A stretch of 64,000 nt of DNA, taken from assembly GCF_013344475.1 (NCBI RefSeq), contig NZ_JABUOU010000008.1:165035-229034 (forward strand). The letters run 5' to 3'. The notes under the pieces were generated by a model that was not told the origin of the DNA, did no database searches, and worked only from the letters and a program-made list of their open reading frames with translations. Of the stretch, positions 26,615-35,478 are shown one piece after another. The DNA is from Martelella limonii. Lineage in GTDB: Bacteria > Pseudomonadota > Alphaproteobacteria > Rhizobiales > Rhizobiaceae. Every line of letters begins with the position of its first letter. Within the stretch, counting starts at the first letter, position 1. The position numbers and the translations under genes were made by a program.

Positions 26615-27427
26615 TCACTCGTAGGACGGTTTCGTGTCGAAAACCGCCAGATCAAAATTCGCGACTTCCTGTATCAAGCGCATCAGGCCGGCAACGGCGC
26701 GCTCGAAAGCGACCTTGCCGCGTTCTGCGTCCGCACTTGCGGCATTTCCGCTTGCCCCGGAGGGGTGCAGATCCTGCGCCTGCCAGCCGAACCCGACCGC
26801 CCCCTCGGGCGTAAGAATGCCCTCGCGTTGCTCGATCTCGACGGACAGCGGCACGAAATCGCGCGCCTCGCCCATCTCGATCAGATCCGGAAACAGATGC
26901 AGCATGACGGATGTCTCGACTTCGCCGGCATGGATGCCGTGCTTGCGTTCATGGGCGGAGAACAGATCGGTCATGTCGGTGAAGCGCGACCACATCGAAG
27001 AGACTGCGAGCATGCCGAGCTCGACGCGCAGCCGACGGCAGACCATTTCCATCACCTGCGGCTGTCCGCCGTGGGCATTCAGGAACAGAATGCGGCGGCA
27101 GCCTGCCCGATGGACCGACCGCGCGATCTCGAACCAGTATTCGCCCAGAAGCGCGCCGGGAATGGTGAGCGTTCCCGGAAATGCGAGATGCTCGTCGGAT
27201 TTCCCAACAAAGCTTGTCGGCAGCACCAAAGCGGGAAACTCATGTGCCATTTGCGCCACGGCACTCTTGCAGATCTCTTCGGCGATCGCGGCATCAACCT
27301 TCACGGGAAGATGAGGCCCGTGCTGTTCGATCGCTCCGACAGGAAACACGGCGACAACGCCGGACATATCGAGGTTTCGAAAATCGCGGGCGGTCAGATC
27401 GGACCACCAGTGAGATTTGAGATGCAT
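26615..27427 (-). CDS. Creatininase-family metallohydrolase
   Basis: A 270-residue protein of the creatininase family with metal-site motifs GAIEQHGPHLPVKVDAAIAEE and NAHGGQPQVME. Relatives hydrolyse creatinine, formamides and other cyclic or linear amides. It is set between FAD oxidoreductase genes, so it likely acts on an oxidised intermediate (inference). The next gene follows its stop at once. Confidence 0.88.
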   Translation of the reverse strand: MHLKSHWWSDLTARDFRNLDMSGVVAVFPVGAIEQHGPHLPVKVDAAIAEEICKSAVAQMAHEFPALVLPTSFVGKSDEHLAFPGTLTIPGALLGEYWFEIARSVHRAGCRRILFLNAHGGQPQVMEMVCRRLRVELGMLAVSSMWSRFTDMTDLFSAHERKHGIHAGEVETSVMLHLFPDLIEMGEARDFVPLSVEIEQREGILTPEGAVGFGWQAQDLHPSGASGNAASADAERGKVAFERAVAGLMRLIQEVANFDLAVFDTKPSYE

Positions 27428-27522
27428 GTCGTGTCTTTCTTTACTTCTGTCTGTCGGCTTGCCAGCGCCGGTCGCAATGCTCGCGGACGAGAGGGCTGGC
27501 TGCGTTCCAAATCGGGCGGATA

Positions 27523-28932
27523 TTATCCATGTCCCCGATCGAAACGGTCGGTCTGAAGATTGTCGTTCACATTCGCATCATCAGCCTCGTCCGGCTCGAA
27601 CCGGCCCGGGTTCATAAGTCCATGGGGGTCGGTCGCGCGCTTGAAGGCAATATCCTTTTCAGTGATACGCTTCTTGCCGACGGCGCGAACGGTGGTGGTG
27701 TGCGGATTTCTCACCAGGATCTCGGCCGCCCGCAGCGCCTCCGTGACCTTGGCGGCCTGGGCGTCGCCTGCAAAACGGAAGAATGGCGATATCAGTCCCT
27801 GAAGCTGTCCGTCGATGCGCAGGAACTCCACGAACATGGGTCCGAATTCGCCGCACAGATCGTGCGCAAGCGCGATTTTGCTGCTCATGTCGGAGCCGCT
27901 GACGAAGCCTTCCATGACAGCCGCATCGGGATGTACCTTCTGGACGTTCTGGATCAGATGACCGAACGCGAACTCCCACATCGGCAAACGCCAGGGCCCC
28001 TGCCCCTCTTGCGCCCGTGCAAGAACAGTGCCGCCGCTCTCGCCCACCCACTGCTCGAATGCGGACCAGCTGTGATCGGCGATCATCGTCAGCAGGATCG
28101 ACTTGCCCTCCGGCACCAGATCGGAAAAAAGGCTCACATCCCGGCCGATGGGCCATTCCTGCACGGAGGCAAGCTTTCGGGTAATCGAATAGGAGCGCGC
28201 AAGCGCTTCCGCAAACTTCGCAGCGGTCTTGAAATCATCGAATGCGACGAGCGCCTCCTGCCAGTCCCAGGCAGGCGCAAGCGGCAGCTCCATTTCTGTC
28301 AGCACACCCGTCGTGCCGTAGGTGTGGAACGGCCGCAATACGTCGAGCCCGGACAGCTCGATTTCCCGCGGCTCCTCTTCCATGGTCATGACCTTGCAGG
28401 AGATCAGGTTTCCCGGATCTGACCAGCAGCCGTATTCGAGCGATCCGATCCCGCCGATCCCGCCGCCGAAATTCCCGCCGACAGTTGCCACCTTGGCGGT
28501 TGAGGGGATGAAGCGCAGTTCCTTGCCGGATTTGCGAAGCTCCTTGTCCAGCTTGGCCATGACCGTGCCGGCAAGCACGCGCACGCGCTCGTTGCTTTGC
28601 TCGATGATGCCGGAAAGCCGCGTCACATCAAGAATGATCCCGCCCTTGAGCGGCACGCTTTGTCCATAATTGCAAGAGCCAGCCGTACGCGGCACCAGCG
28701 GGATCCGGAGCCGGGCGGCGGCGGAGAGAACACGACGCAGGTCTCCCACATTTCCGGGCGTGATCACAATGTCGGCGATCCGGCCCTGCAGTTCACTTGA
28801 GAGCATCGGGCTCATGTTGAACCGATCGGTGCTTTTCACCCTGACGCGCCGCTGATCAACGGTAAAGTCAATGCCGTCAATCGCTGTGATGAGTTCATCG
28901 AGCGGGTAGAAACGTGCTACGTCATGCGTCAT
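27523..28932 (-). CDS. FAD-binding oxidoreductase (PCMH/VAO type), paralogue 2 of 3
   Basis: A 469-residue homologue of the enzymes at 25193-26602 and 28963-30351. Shared landmarks are TAGSCNYGQSVPLKGG, GGNFGGGIGGIGS, SDPGNLISCKVMTMEEEPRE, VRAVGKKRITEKDIAFKR and GLMNPGRFE. By eye it is closer to paralogue 1 than to paralogue 3. It has no signal peptide and no Fe-S motif, so it is probably a soluble flavoprotein. Confidence 0.87.
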   Translation of the reverse strand: MTHDVARFYPLDELITAIDGIDFTVDQRRVRVKSTDRFNMSPMLSSELQGRIADIVITPGNVGDLRRVLSAAARLRIPLVPRTAGSCNYGQSVPLKGGIILDVTRLSGIIEQSNERVRVLAGTVMAKLDKELRKSGKELRFIPSTAKVATVGGNFGGGIGGIGSLEYGCWSDPGNLISCKVMTMEEEPREIELSGLDVLRPFHTYGTTGVLTEMELPLAPAWDWQEALVAFDDFKTAAKFAEALARSYSITRKLASVQEWPIGRDVSLFSDLVPEGKSILLTMIADHSWSAFEQWVGESGGTVLARAQEGQGPWRLPMWEFAFGHLIQNVQKVHPDAAVMEGFVSGSDMSSKIALAHDLCGEFGPMFVEFLRIDGQLQGLISPFFRFAGDAQAAKVTEALRAAEILVRNPHTTTVRAVGKKRITEKDIAFKRATDPHGLMNPGRFEPDEADDANVNDNLQTDRFDRGHG

Positions 28933-28962
28933 GTGAGACTACCTGATTTCATCCTGTTGACG

Positions 28963-30351
28963 TTATTGATCCTGATGTGCAAGCCAGCCATCCGTCGCAA
29001 GATGCCGATCGATGACCCTATCCCTGGACGCGTCCGCCTCGAACCGACCGGGATTGAGCAAACCCTTCGGATCGACGGCGCGCTTGAACGCGATCTCGCG
29101 CGGGCCAATCTCCTTCTTGCCGACGCCGCGCACATTCGACGCGTGCGGGTTGGCAACCTTGAGGCCCAATGATCGCATCGCTTCGACGACTTCGTTGACG
29201 GCAGCCTCATCCGTAAAGGTTACGAAGCTTGAACCCGAGCCCACCAGATCGGCGCCCCAGCGCCGGATCTCCATGCGCATTGGACCGGTGTTCCTGATCC
29301 TGGCATGCACCTTCTCGATGAGGCCGGGCAGGTCAGGCGCGTTGAAAAAGCCCTCTACTTCCGTGATGTCGGGCCTCGTCTTCTGCGCCTGCAGGGTGGT
29401 GTGGCCAAAGGCAAATTCCCAGATCGGGCGTCCATAGGGGGCCTTGCCTTCCGAACCGCCGGCGACGATCGCCCCGCCTGCCTTTGCCACCATCTCGGCA
29501 AACAGCGGCATCGACGCGGCTTCGATCATCGCAATGACGATCGAATGCCCTTCCGGCACGAACGGCGCGAATGGCTGCAGCCATTTGCCGATCGGCCATT
29601 CGTAGGCAGAGGAGAGTTTCTTCTCAAGACCCGGTTCCCTGCCGACCTGAACGGCGAGCCCGACAGCAGCGCGGTAATCCGGCAGCGCAACAAGACATTC
29701 CTGCCAGTTCCGTTTCGGAACAAGCGGCATCTCGACCTCGGTCACGATGCCAAGCGTGCCGTAGCTGTGCTGGACGATCTGGGTTTCGCTTCCGGTGAGT
29801 TCCAGTTCGCGCGGATGTTCTTCAACCGTCACCACCTTGCAGGCGCGGATGTTTCCGGGATCGCGAAGAACGCCGTAGGTAATCGAGCCAACGCCGCCGG
29901 TACCGCCGGTCACGAAACCGCCGATCGTGGCCTGTTTACGGGTCGACGGAAAAATCCGCAACTCCTGACCGGTTGCCGCTGCCGCCTGCTCGATATCGGC
30001 CATGGTCGTGCCGGCATAGGCCCGGACAATACCTTCCCTGATCTCGATAATGCCGGTCAGCTTCGACAGATCGAGCATGACGCCGCCATTCAGCGGAACG
30101 CTCTGGCCATAATTGGCGGTTCCCCTGCCGCGCGGGGTCAGCGGCATGTCGTGCGCCCATGCGGCGGCGGCGACTTGAACGACCTCTAGCGCGGACCCCG
30201 GGGTCACGACTGCCTCGGCAACCTTGCCCTCAAGCGTTTTCGTCAGAAGCGGGCTGATGAAGTACCAGTCGCGGCTTCGCGCCTTGACCCGCCCTGGCTC
30301 CGTGGTCTGGTCGATTGCGGGGATTGCGGCGAGGAAGGTTTCAAGAGACAT
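28963..30351 (-). CDS. FAD-binding oxidoreductase (PCMH/VAO type), paralogue 3 of 3
   Basis: A 462-residue member of the same set, with GRGTANYGQSVPLNGG, GGFVTGGTGGVGS, VRGVGKKEIGPREIAFKR and GLLNPGRFE. It is the most diverged of the three by inspection. Its start lies three bases from the AtzH-like stop, so the genes are probably coupled. Tandem duplication followed by specialisation is the simplest origin. Confidence 0.87.
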   Translation of the reverse strand: MSLETFLAAIPAIDQTTEPGRVKARSRDWYFISPLLTKTLEGKVAEAVVTPGSALEVVQVAAAAWAHDMPLTPRGRGTANYGQSVPLNGGVMLDLSKLTGIIEIREGIVRAYAGTTMADIEQAAAATGQELRIFPSTRKQATIGGFVTGGTGGVGSITYGVLRDPGNIRACKVVTVEEHPRELELTGSETQIVQHSYGTLGIVTEVEMPLVPKRNWQECLVALPDYRAAVGLAVQVGREPGLEKKLSSAYEWPIGKWLQPFAPFVPEGHSIVIAMIEAASMPLFAEMVAKAGGAIVAGGSEGKAPYGRPIWEFAFGHTTLQAQKTRPDITEVEGFFNAPDLPGLIEKVHARIRNTGPMRMEIRRWGADLVGSGSSFVTFTDEAAVNEVVEAMRSLGLKVANPHASNVRGVGKKEIGPREIAFKRAVDPKGLLNPGRFEADASRDRVIDRHLATDGWLAHQDQ

Positions 30352-30354
30352 GGA

Positions 30355-30744
30355 TCAGCTCCGATCAGCCAGGAGAGAGACATGCGCCGCGACGACCTTC
30401 CAGCCGGCGGCGGTCTTGAGCCATGTCTGACTCTGACGCCCCTTCACCGAGCTGCCATCGCGTTGAAATTCGAGATTGCACGTCCCCATGTCATCGCCAT
30501 AGGTTACGATCTCGCGCCGCAGAACGCTGCGCTGCGGGGAGCCGCCCGAGCGGCCCTTGCGAAAGGCGCGGATCTCATCGATGCCGTAGAGGTTCTCTCC
30601 GACGCCGTATCGCAACGTTTGCGCACTGTTCCAGAACAGCGCGTCCATCGCATCAAGATCATTGTCCATCAGAGCAGCCTCATAGGCATCGCAGGCAGCT
30701 GTAAGCTCGGACAATGGCTGTTCGAGGTTGATCTCGCGGGTCAC
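30355..30744 (-). CDS. AtzH/HpxZ-like SnoaL-fold (NTF2-like) protein
   Basis: A 129-residue single-domain NTF2-like protein (MTREINLEQPLSELTAACDA at the start, RQSQTWLKTAAGWKVVAAHV at the end). The GTG at 30744 has GGAGG seven bases upstream and overlaps the previous stop (GTGA). AtzH and HpxZ of cyanuric-acid and oxalurate catabolism have this fold and size and are encoded with AtzE/HpxY amidases. Here an amidase is in the same operon. Whether it stabilises that amidase or is itself catalytic cannot be told from sequence. Confidence 0.8.
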   Translation of the reverse strand: MTREINLEQPLSELTAACDAYEAALMDNDLDAMDALFWNSAQTLRYGVGENLYGIDEIRAFRKGRSGGSPQRSVLRREIVTYGDDMGTCNLEFQRDGSSVKGRQSQTWLKTAAGWKVVAAHVSLLADRS

Positions 30745-31535
30745 TTTTCTGCCTCCAGCGCGGCTTTCAGTTCTGTGCCATCGCAAACGAAGCCGTAGCA
30801 TTGGCGGACATTGTAGAGGGTCGCCTCAAGGCAATAAGCCGGAGAGCTCGTCGCGGCGCAATCCTGAAGAAGGATGGCGTCAAACCCTCTGGCCACCGCA
30901 TCGGTGAGGGTGTTCATCACGCATTGATCCACGTTCACGCCGGCAAAAAGCAGTGTGGAGACATCGAGATTGCGCAGGATTGCTTCGAGTTCGGTATCGG
31001 TAAAGCCGGTCATGCGGTATTTCGAGACCGCGATATCCCCGTCTTCGGGTGTCAGTTCATCAACCACCTTCGCCGACCAGCTGCCTTCCTCGAGCACATG
31101 CGCACCGTGCCCGGGCAAGGGCTTTCCTATGCCGGTCGACCGGCCATCCGGATCATAGACATGCAGCACCGAGGGCGGCAGATTGGCGCGATCGGCGCGA
31201 TTGCCCCAGTTGAGCCAGATCACCGGCACGCCGGCTGCGCGCAGCGTGGGCAGCAATTCCACAAGCGGCGCAATCGGCGCACGGCATGGGGTCACGTCGA
31301 CGCCGATATGCGCCAGCCAGCCATCGGGATGACAGAAGTCATTCTGCATATCGACGACGATGATCGCCGTCCGGCCCAGATCGAGCGTAACCTTGAGGTC
31401 GCGATCCTTGAGGGTAACCGGTCTGGCAATGTTGCGCTCACGCGCCAGATTGACATGTTCGCCATTCACCTGCCACGCGGTCTGCCCGAAGCTACCAAGA
31501 GACAGCAGATCGGGTTTGAAATTCCCGTTCATCAT
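30741..31535 (-). CDS. Isochorismatase-family cysteine hydrolase (biuret / ureido amidohydrolase type)
   Basis: A 264-residue cysteine hydrolase with the full triad: Asp62 in VVDMQNDFC, Lys172 in SKYRMTGF and Cys205 in GVNVDQCVMNT. A long N-terminal arm before residue 50 resembles the N-carbamoylsarcosine amidase, biuret hydrolase and ureidoacrylate hydrolase branch. It probably hydrolyses a carbamoyl amide to ammonia and a carboxylate. It overlaps the cupin gene by one base and the AtzH-like gene by four. Confidence 0.88.
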   Translation of the reverse strand: MMNGNFKPDLLSLGSFGQTAWQVNGEHVNLARERNIARPVTLKDRDLKVTLDLGRTAIIVVDMQNDFCHPDGWLAHIGVDVTPCRAPIAPLVELLPTLRAAGVPVIWLNWGNRADRANLPPSVLHVYDPDGRSTGIGKPLPGHGAHVLEEGSWSAKVVDELTPEDGDIAVSKYRMTGFTDTELEAILRNLDVSTLLFAGVNVDQCVMNTLTDAVARGFDAILLQDCAATSSPAYCLEATLYNVRQCYGFVCDGTELKAALEAEK

Positions 31536-31963
31536 CAGGCGGCACCCGTCAGAACGGCGATGTCTTCTTCATCCAGCGCGATCTTTTCACCCGAGCGGAT
31601 CAGGTTCGAGAATTCCTGGTCCGGCACCATCACCGTGAGCGTGTAGAGCTTGGAGCCGCCAGTGTTTTTAACGATGTGCTCGGACCCTGGCTCCAGCAGC
31701 AGAGCATCGCCCTTCTTGATCTTCATGCCCTCGCCATCGGAGAAGGCCTCTCCTTCACCATGAAGCACATAGAAGAACTCATGCGCGGCGGAATGACTGT
31801 TGGGTGGCGTCGCGCCGCCAACGGTGAATATTTCGATCACGAAGATGGAATTGGTCGAAGAGTTCGCAGGATCGAACAGGATTGCGAAGTAATTGGTGTC
31901 AGCCGGAGAAATTCGGAAAACTTCCGCCTTCCGAAGTGTTTCGAAGGAAAACGTGCTCTTCAT
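31535..31963 (-). CDS. Small cupin-domain protein
   Basis: A 142-residue single cupin, with the first motif HSAAHEFFYVLHGEGEAFSD and the second LLLEPGSEHIVKN giving His and Glu metal ligands. The ATG at 31963 has GGAG eight bases upstream; the longer frame extends into the divergent promoter. As first gene of the run it may be a small isomerase or dioxygenase, or a ligand sensor. I do not recognise a specific function. Confidence 0.78.
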   Translation of the reverse strand: MKSTFSFETLRKAEVFRISPADTNYFAILFDPANSSTNSIFVIEIFTVGGATPPNSHSAAHEFFYVLHGEGEAFSDGEGMKIKKGDALLLEPGSEHIVKNTGGSKLYTLTVMVPDQEFSNLIRSGEKIALDEEDIAVLTGAA

Positions 31964-32037
31964 GCTTGCTGCTCCTGCGGATAGTGGCGTGGCAGATTCC
32001 ACGCTGGCGCCCTTCATAATGAAGGTTGACGCATGAA

Positions 32038-32076
32038 ATAAAAGCACCTTTTATAGAGTTCACCGTTTCATAAAAG
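32038..32076. promoter_or_regulatory. Divergent promoter with candidate LysR operator
   Basis: Between the cupin and LysR starts lies a perfect dyad, ATAAAAG at 32038-32044 and CTTTTAT at 32048-32054, and a third copy of ATAAAAG at 32070-32076 in the context ATAAAAGGCAACACT. A similar AAAAGGCAACGCT string recurs upstream of the binding-protein gene at about 33091-33103. This is the likely site where the divergent LysR regulator acts. Confidence 0.55.
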
Positions 32077-32089
32077 GCAACACTCGAAA

Positions 32090-32983
32090 ATGCATGCACG
32101 TGTTATCCGGTATCTGAACGAAGTCGTCCGGTCGGGTTCCATTCGTGCCGCCTCGGAAAAGCTCCATGTCGCTCCGTCTGCGATCAGCCGGCAGATCAAG
32201 GCGCTCGAAGACGAGCTCGGGACACCCGTTTTCAACAGGGGCTCCAGGGACCTGACGCTGACCTCGGCCGGGGAATTGTTGCTGGTTCATGTCCGTCAGA
32301 CATTGCGCGAGGAATCCCGCACGCGCGCGCAGATCGAAGATCTCAAGGGACTTCGGCGCGGCTCGGTATCACTCGCGATCATGAGCGGACTGGCGGGCAA
32401 CATCGTTCCGCGCAGCCTGATCGCATTCCGCAAGGCCAATCCGCGGGCCGAACTGAAGGTCAAGCTGCTTCCGACGGATGAGGCGATCCTTGATAGCGTT
32501 GCCTCGGGCGACGCCGATTTCGGGATCGGCTTCGATTTTCCGGAACGCTTCGGCATGCGGGTCATGAGCACAGCGCTGGCGCAATTGGGCGCGATCATGA
32601 GCGCATCGCACCCGCTGTCGCAAAGATCGAGCGTGCGGCTGAGCGAGTGCCTCGATTTTCCGCTCATTCTCGCAGATGAGACCTTGGTGATCCGGCCCTA
32701 TCTCGACAGGGCAATCGCACAATTGCGCGGTCATCCGCAGGTGATGATGGAAACCAATTCGATCGAGATCATGCGCTCGATGGCGATCGGAAGCGAAGGG
32801 ATCACGTTTCTGACCAAGTTCGATGTCGAACGTGAATTGCAGAACGACACGCTGAAATATGTGCCTGTGCAGGAATTGATCGAACATTCGCAAAGGCTGA
32901 TGGTCGTCCGTTCGGAACGCTATCCAAATGCGCTGGCGAATGTGTATTTCGAGGGCCTGCAGAACATTTTGACAAAGTCCTAA
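32090..32983 (+). CDS. LysR-family transcriptional regulator
   Basis: A 297-residue LysR protein with an N-terminal helix-turn-helix (SIRAASEKLHVAPSAISRQI, then LEDELGTPVFNR) and the two-lobed effector domain from about 90. It is divergent from the ureide-type operon and upstream of the binding-protein gene in the same direction, which makes it the probable activator of both. The effector is probably the substrate or an intermediate (inference). Confidence 0.9.
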   Translation: MHARVIRYLNEVVRSGSIRAASEKLHVAPSAISRQIKALEDELGTPVFNRGSRDLTLTSAGELLLVHVRQTLREESRTRAQIEDLKGLRRGSVSLAIMSGLAGNIVPRSLIAFRKANPRAELKVKLLPTDEAILDSVASGDADFGIGFDFPERFGMRVMSTALAQLGAIMSASHPLSQRSSVRLSECLDFPLILADETLVIRPYLDRAIAQLRGHPQVMMETNSIEIMRSMAIGSEGITFLTKFDVERELQNDTLKYVPVQELIEHSQRLMVVRSERYPNALANVYFEGLQNILTKS

Positions 32984-33465
32984 AACAGCGCGCCTGCCGG
33001 TTGTATCCACCCGGGCTTGTGCTTGCAGGCATCGGTGCGGGAGCGCGCACCGAATGAAAAGACGATGGTCGCTTTTCAGGGCGGTTGCAAAAAAGGCAAC
33101 GCTTAAGTCTAAAAACGATGCTTTTGTATCTATTATTTCGATGATTAGCTGATCTCGCGCTCATTCAACGCATGTCGATCCGACCGGGCGACATGCAGCA
33201 AAACAAAAGAGCCGGGAACATGCTGCAATGACTTCTAAAATATGCCTGAAACGAAAACGACTATCCTTCCTTCTCGGCATTGTCGGTTTGAACCCGCAAG
33301 GCGCGACATTCCGGTCGCTTGATTGCCGGCCAGCGCTGGTGGCCGGATAGCTTTTGACAGAATTCCAGCCAAACCTCCGGGCAGAACCTGCTCCCGGGTC
33401 TGGCCGAAGCAGATGATCAATGAACGCTTTCTAACCTTCGAACAGGATCAGGAAAGGACGCATAC
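32984..33465 (+). promoter_or_regulatory. 482-base intergenic region, upstream control of binding-protein gene
   Basis: No credible gene is seen. It holds TTGC-N7-GCAA at about 33085-33100 inside GGTTGCAAAAAAGGCAACGC, which shares AAAAGGCAAC-CT with the region just upstream of the LysR start. The last bases carry a good ribosome site (AGGAAAGGA) for the GTG at 33466. A promoter within the 33100-33440 interval is expected but not identified. Confidence 0.5.
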
Positions 33466-34458
33466 GTGAAACGCACTTCCCTCTATAAGGCGCTGGTTGG
33501 CGGGGCCGTTATCGCCTCCGCTCTCGCAACCTCTGCAGCGGCAGAAAACTATCCGATGACCATGATCATGGGATGGCGCGCACAGGCCGAACAAGGCGGC
33601 TTCTGGAATGCCTCCATCAACGGCTATTATGCCGAATGCGGCATCGACATGGAAGTTCGCCAGGGCGGTGCGGGTATCGATGTGACGCGCCTTCTTGTGT
33701 CCAACGCCGTGGACGCAGCGCTGACGTCGCAGAATGACGGCGTCATGCGGATGATTCAGGCAGGGTTCCCGGCGCGCGCCGTGTTCGCCTCCTTCCAGAA
33801 CACGCCGACGACGATTGACGTGCACGAAGACAGCGGCATCGACAGTTTCGAAGACCTCGTCGGCCATCCGATCTTCCTGTCTTCCGGCAACCGCAACACA
33901 TACTGGCCCTATCTCAAGCTGAAATATGGCTATACCGACGACCAGCTGCGCAGCTTTACCGGGCAGTTCGCGCCCTTCCTCGCAAATCCCGAAAGCGCCA
34001 CGCAAGACTTCGTCACGAACGGCCCCTATGTCATGAAGCAAGAAGCGCCGGACGTTAAAATCAAGCACATGTTCCTGCGTGACACCGGATATGCGCCCTA
34101 TTCCGGGCTGCTGACCGTTTCTCAGGATCTGATCGATGAAAAGCCGGAGGTGGTGAAGTGCCTCGTGGACGCCTCCCGCAAGGGCTGGCTCGACTATCTC
34201 GAGGACCCGACCAAAACCTTCGACTACATCGAGGAGATCGCCCCTGAGAACTCTCGCGGTTTGCTGCAATACGCCTATGACACGATGAAGCAATATGGCT
34301 TCCTCGAAAACGAGGACACCGAAGCCTATGGTTACGGTGCAATGACAAACGCCCGCTGGAAGGCACAATACGACCTTCTGGTGGAGATCGGCACGTTCGA
34401 GCCCGGCTTCGATTATACCCAGGCCTACTCGCTGGACTACCAGAACGGCAGCGACTGA
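33466..34458 (+). CDS. ABC transporter substrate-binding protein (NMT1/THI5, SsuA-like)
   Basis: A 330-residue periplasmic protein with a Sec signal peptide (MKRTSLYKALVGGAVIASA, cleavage near AAA-EN). The SsuA/THI5-type fold is suggested by QGGAGIDVTRLLVSNAVDAA and DSFEDLVGHPIFLSSG. Such proteins bind sulfonates, nitrate, pyrimidines or riboflavin-like compounds. The GTG start has AAGGA seven bases upstream. The minus-strand operon contains a permease and ATPase of the same transporter class but no binding protein, so this is its probable partner. Confidence 0.9.
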   Translation: MKRTSLYKALVGGAVIASALATSAAAENYPMTMIMGWRAQAEQGGFWNASINGYYAECGIDMEVRQGGAGIDVTRLLVSNAVDAALTSQNDGVMRMIQAGFPARAVFASFQNTPTTIDVHEDSGIDSFEDLVGHPIFLSSGNRNTYWPYLKLKYGYTDDQLRSFTGQFAPFLANPESATQDFVTNGPYVMKQEAPDVKIKHMFLRDTGYAPYSGLLTVSQDLIDEKPEVVKCLVDASRKGWLDYLEDPTKTFDYIEEIAPENSRGLLQYAYDTMKQYGFLENEDTEAYGYGAMTNARWKAQYDLLVEIGTFEPGFDYTQAYSLDYQNGSD

Positions 34459-34479
34459 CCCGGCAGCAGGCAGACAATC

Positions 34480-34517
34480 AAGGCCATGGGAGGCATCTGC
34501 CTTCGATGGCCTTTTTC
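34480..34517 (+). terminator. Rho-independent terminator after binding-protein gene
   Basis: An 8-bp stem, AAGGCCAT at 34480-34487 and ATGGCCTT at 34506-34513, with an 18-base loop followed by TTT, lies 22 bases after the stop. The shape and place fit a transcription terminator. Confidence 0.7.
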
Positions 34518-34721
34518 GTGTGGCAGGCTTCCCTCACCCACCTTCCCCCATGTTGGCGGTCGCGACGGAATGCCATTTCCTCTTGCCAAGAAAGGAATTG
34601 AAGCGGCTTAGTGTCCATGCGCTTGGAAATGTAGCCGAGGGCCGGGCCATCCGGACACGGTCTGCAGATCGGCTAGCTCCTGTCAGGCCGGTCAAGTTCA
34701 ACGATGAAGGACATCATCGAT

Positions 34722-35440
34722 TCAATGGGCCGCCGCACTCCGCATCCCGAAATACGCGGATGCCTTGCTCGCGATCACCGTCGTGACAGGGCTCAAATCT
34801 AATTCTGAAGCGACAGAGCGCTCCTCTGCGACGAGTGCGCCGAAAACGCCACCCACCCCGAACAACACCGGCTTGTCGTAGCCGATTTCCTGCATCCCCT
34901 CTGAAAGCTCTGCAAGCGGCCCGCGCCAGTGGCGTTCGTCGGGGCGGCTGATGTTGGCGGCGATCAGGACCGGGGTTTCGGCCGGCAGGCCCTCGGCGAT
35001 CAGGCGGGCGGCGATGTCGCCGGCGGTGCGGCCGCCCATGTAGAACATCGTCGTCGTCGCCGGATCGGCGATCATCGCCGCTTCGGCATCGTGTCCCGGT
35101 CCTACGGAGGCGGCGAAGGAACGGTCGACAAATCCTTCCCAGAAGGTGCGGCGGCGCGTGCCGGGTTCCAGCAGCGCCCCCACCAGGGCCCTGAGCCGAG
35201 CCGCAAGCTGGGCCCATTCGGAAAGCGCGCGCGGGAGCAGTGTCTCGACCCGCCGGCGGATCGCCTGGCCCAGAATGGGGGCCGCGCCATCGGTCGAAAT
35301 CCCGATCACCACCGGCGAGCGGTTGACGATCGAGCCGAACTGTCGGAGGTTTTGTGGCTCGGAAAATGCGGGATGATAAGAGGGCAAGGCCAAAGATCGG
35401 CCATGATCGGCCCGCACTGTCTCCTCGTCACCAGGGCGCA
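34722..35440 (-). pseudogene. cysG: Remnant of siroheme synthase (cysG-type) with both domains truncated
   Basis: The minus-strand frame keeps part of the N-terminal dehydrogenase/ferrochelatase domain (GSIVNRSPVVIGISTDGAAP, then LSEWAQLAARLR and FWEGFVDRSFAA). It then jumps from the start of the uroporphyrinogen methyltransferase domain (VGPGHDAEA) straight to its last third (TTTMFYMGGRTAGDIAARL, ETPVLIAANISRPDERHW). The NAD-binding N-terminus and roughly 100 residues of the methyltransferase core are missing. The open frame may still be translated but cannot form either active site. The deletion is in frame. Confidence 0.75.
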
Positions 35441-35478
35441 TAAGAACGCCTGATGTGACATGTGAAAATGGATTGAAC

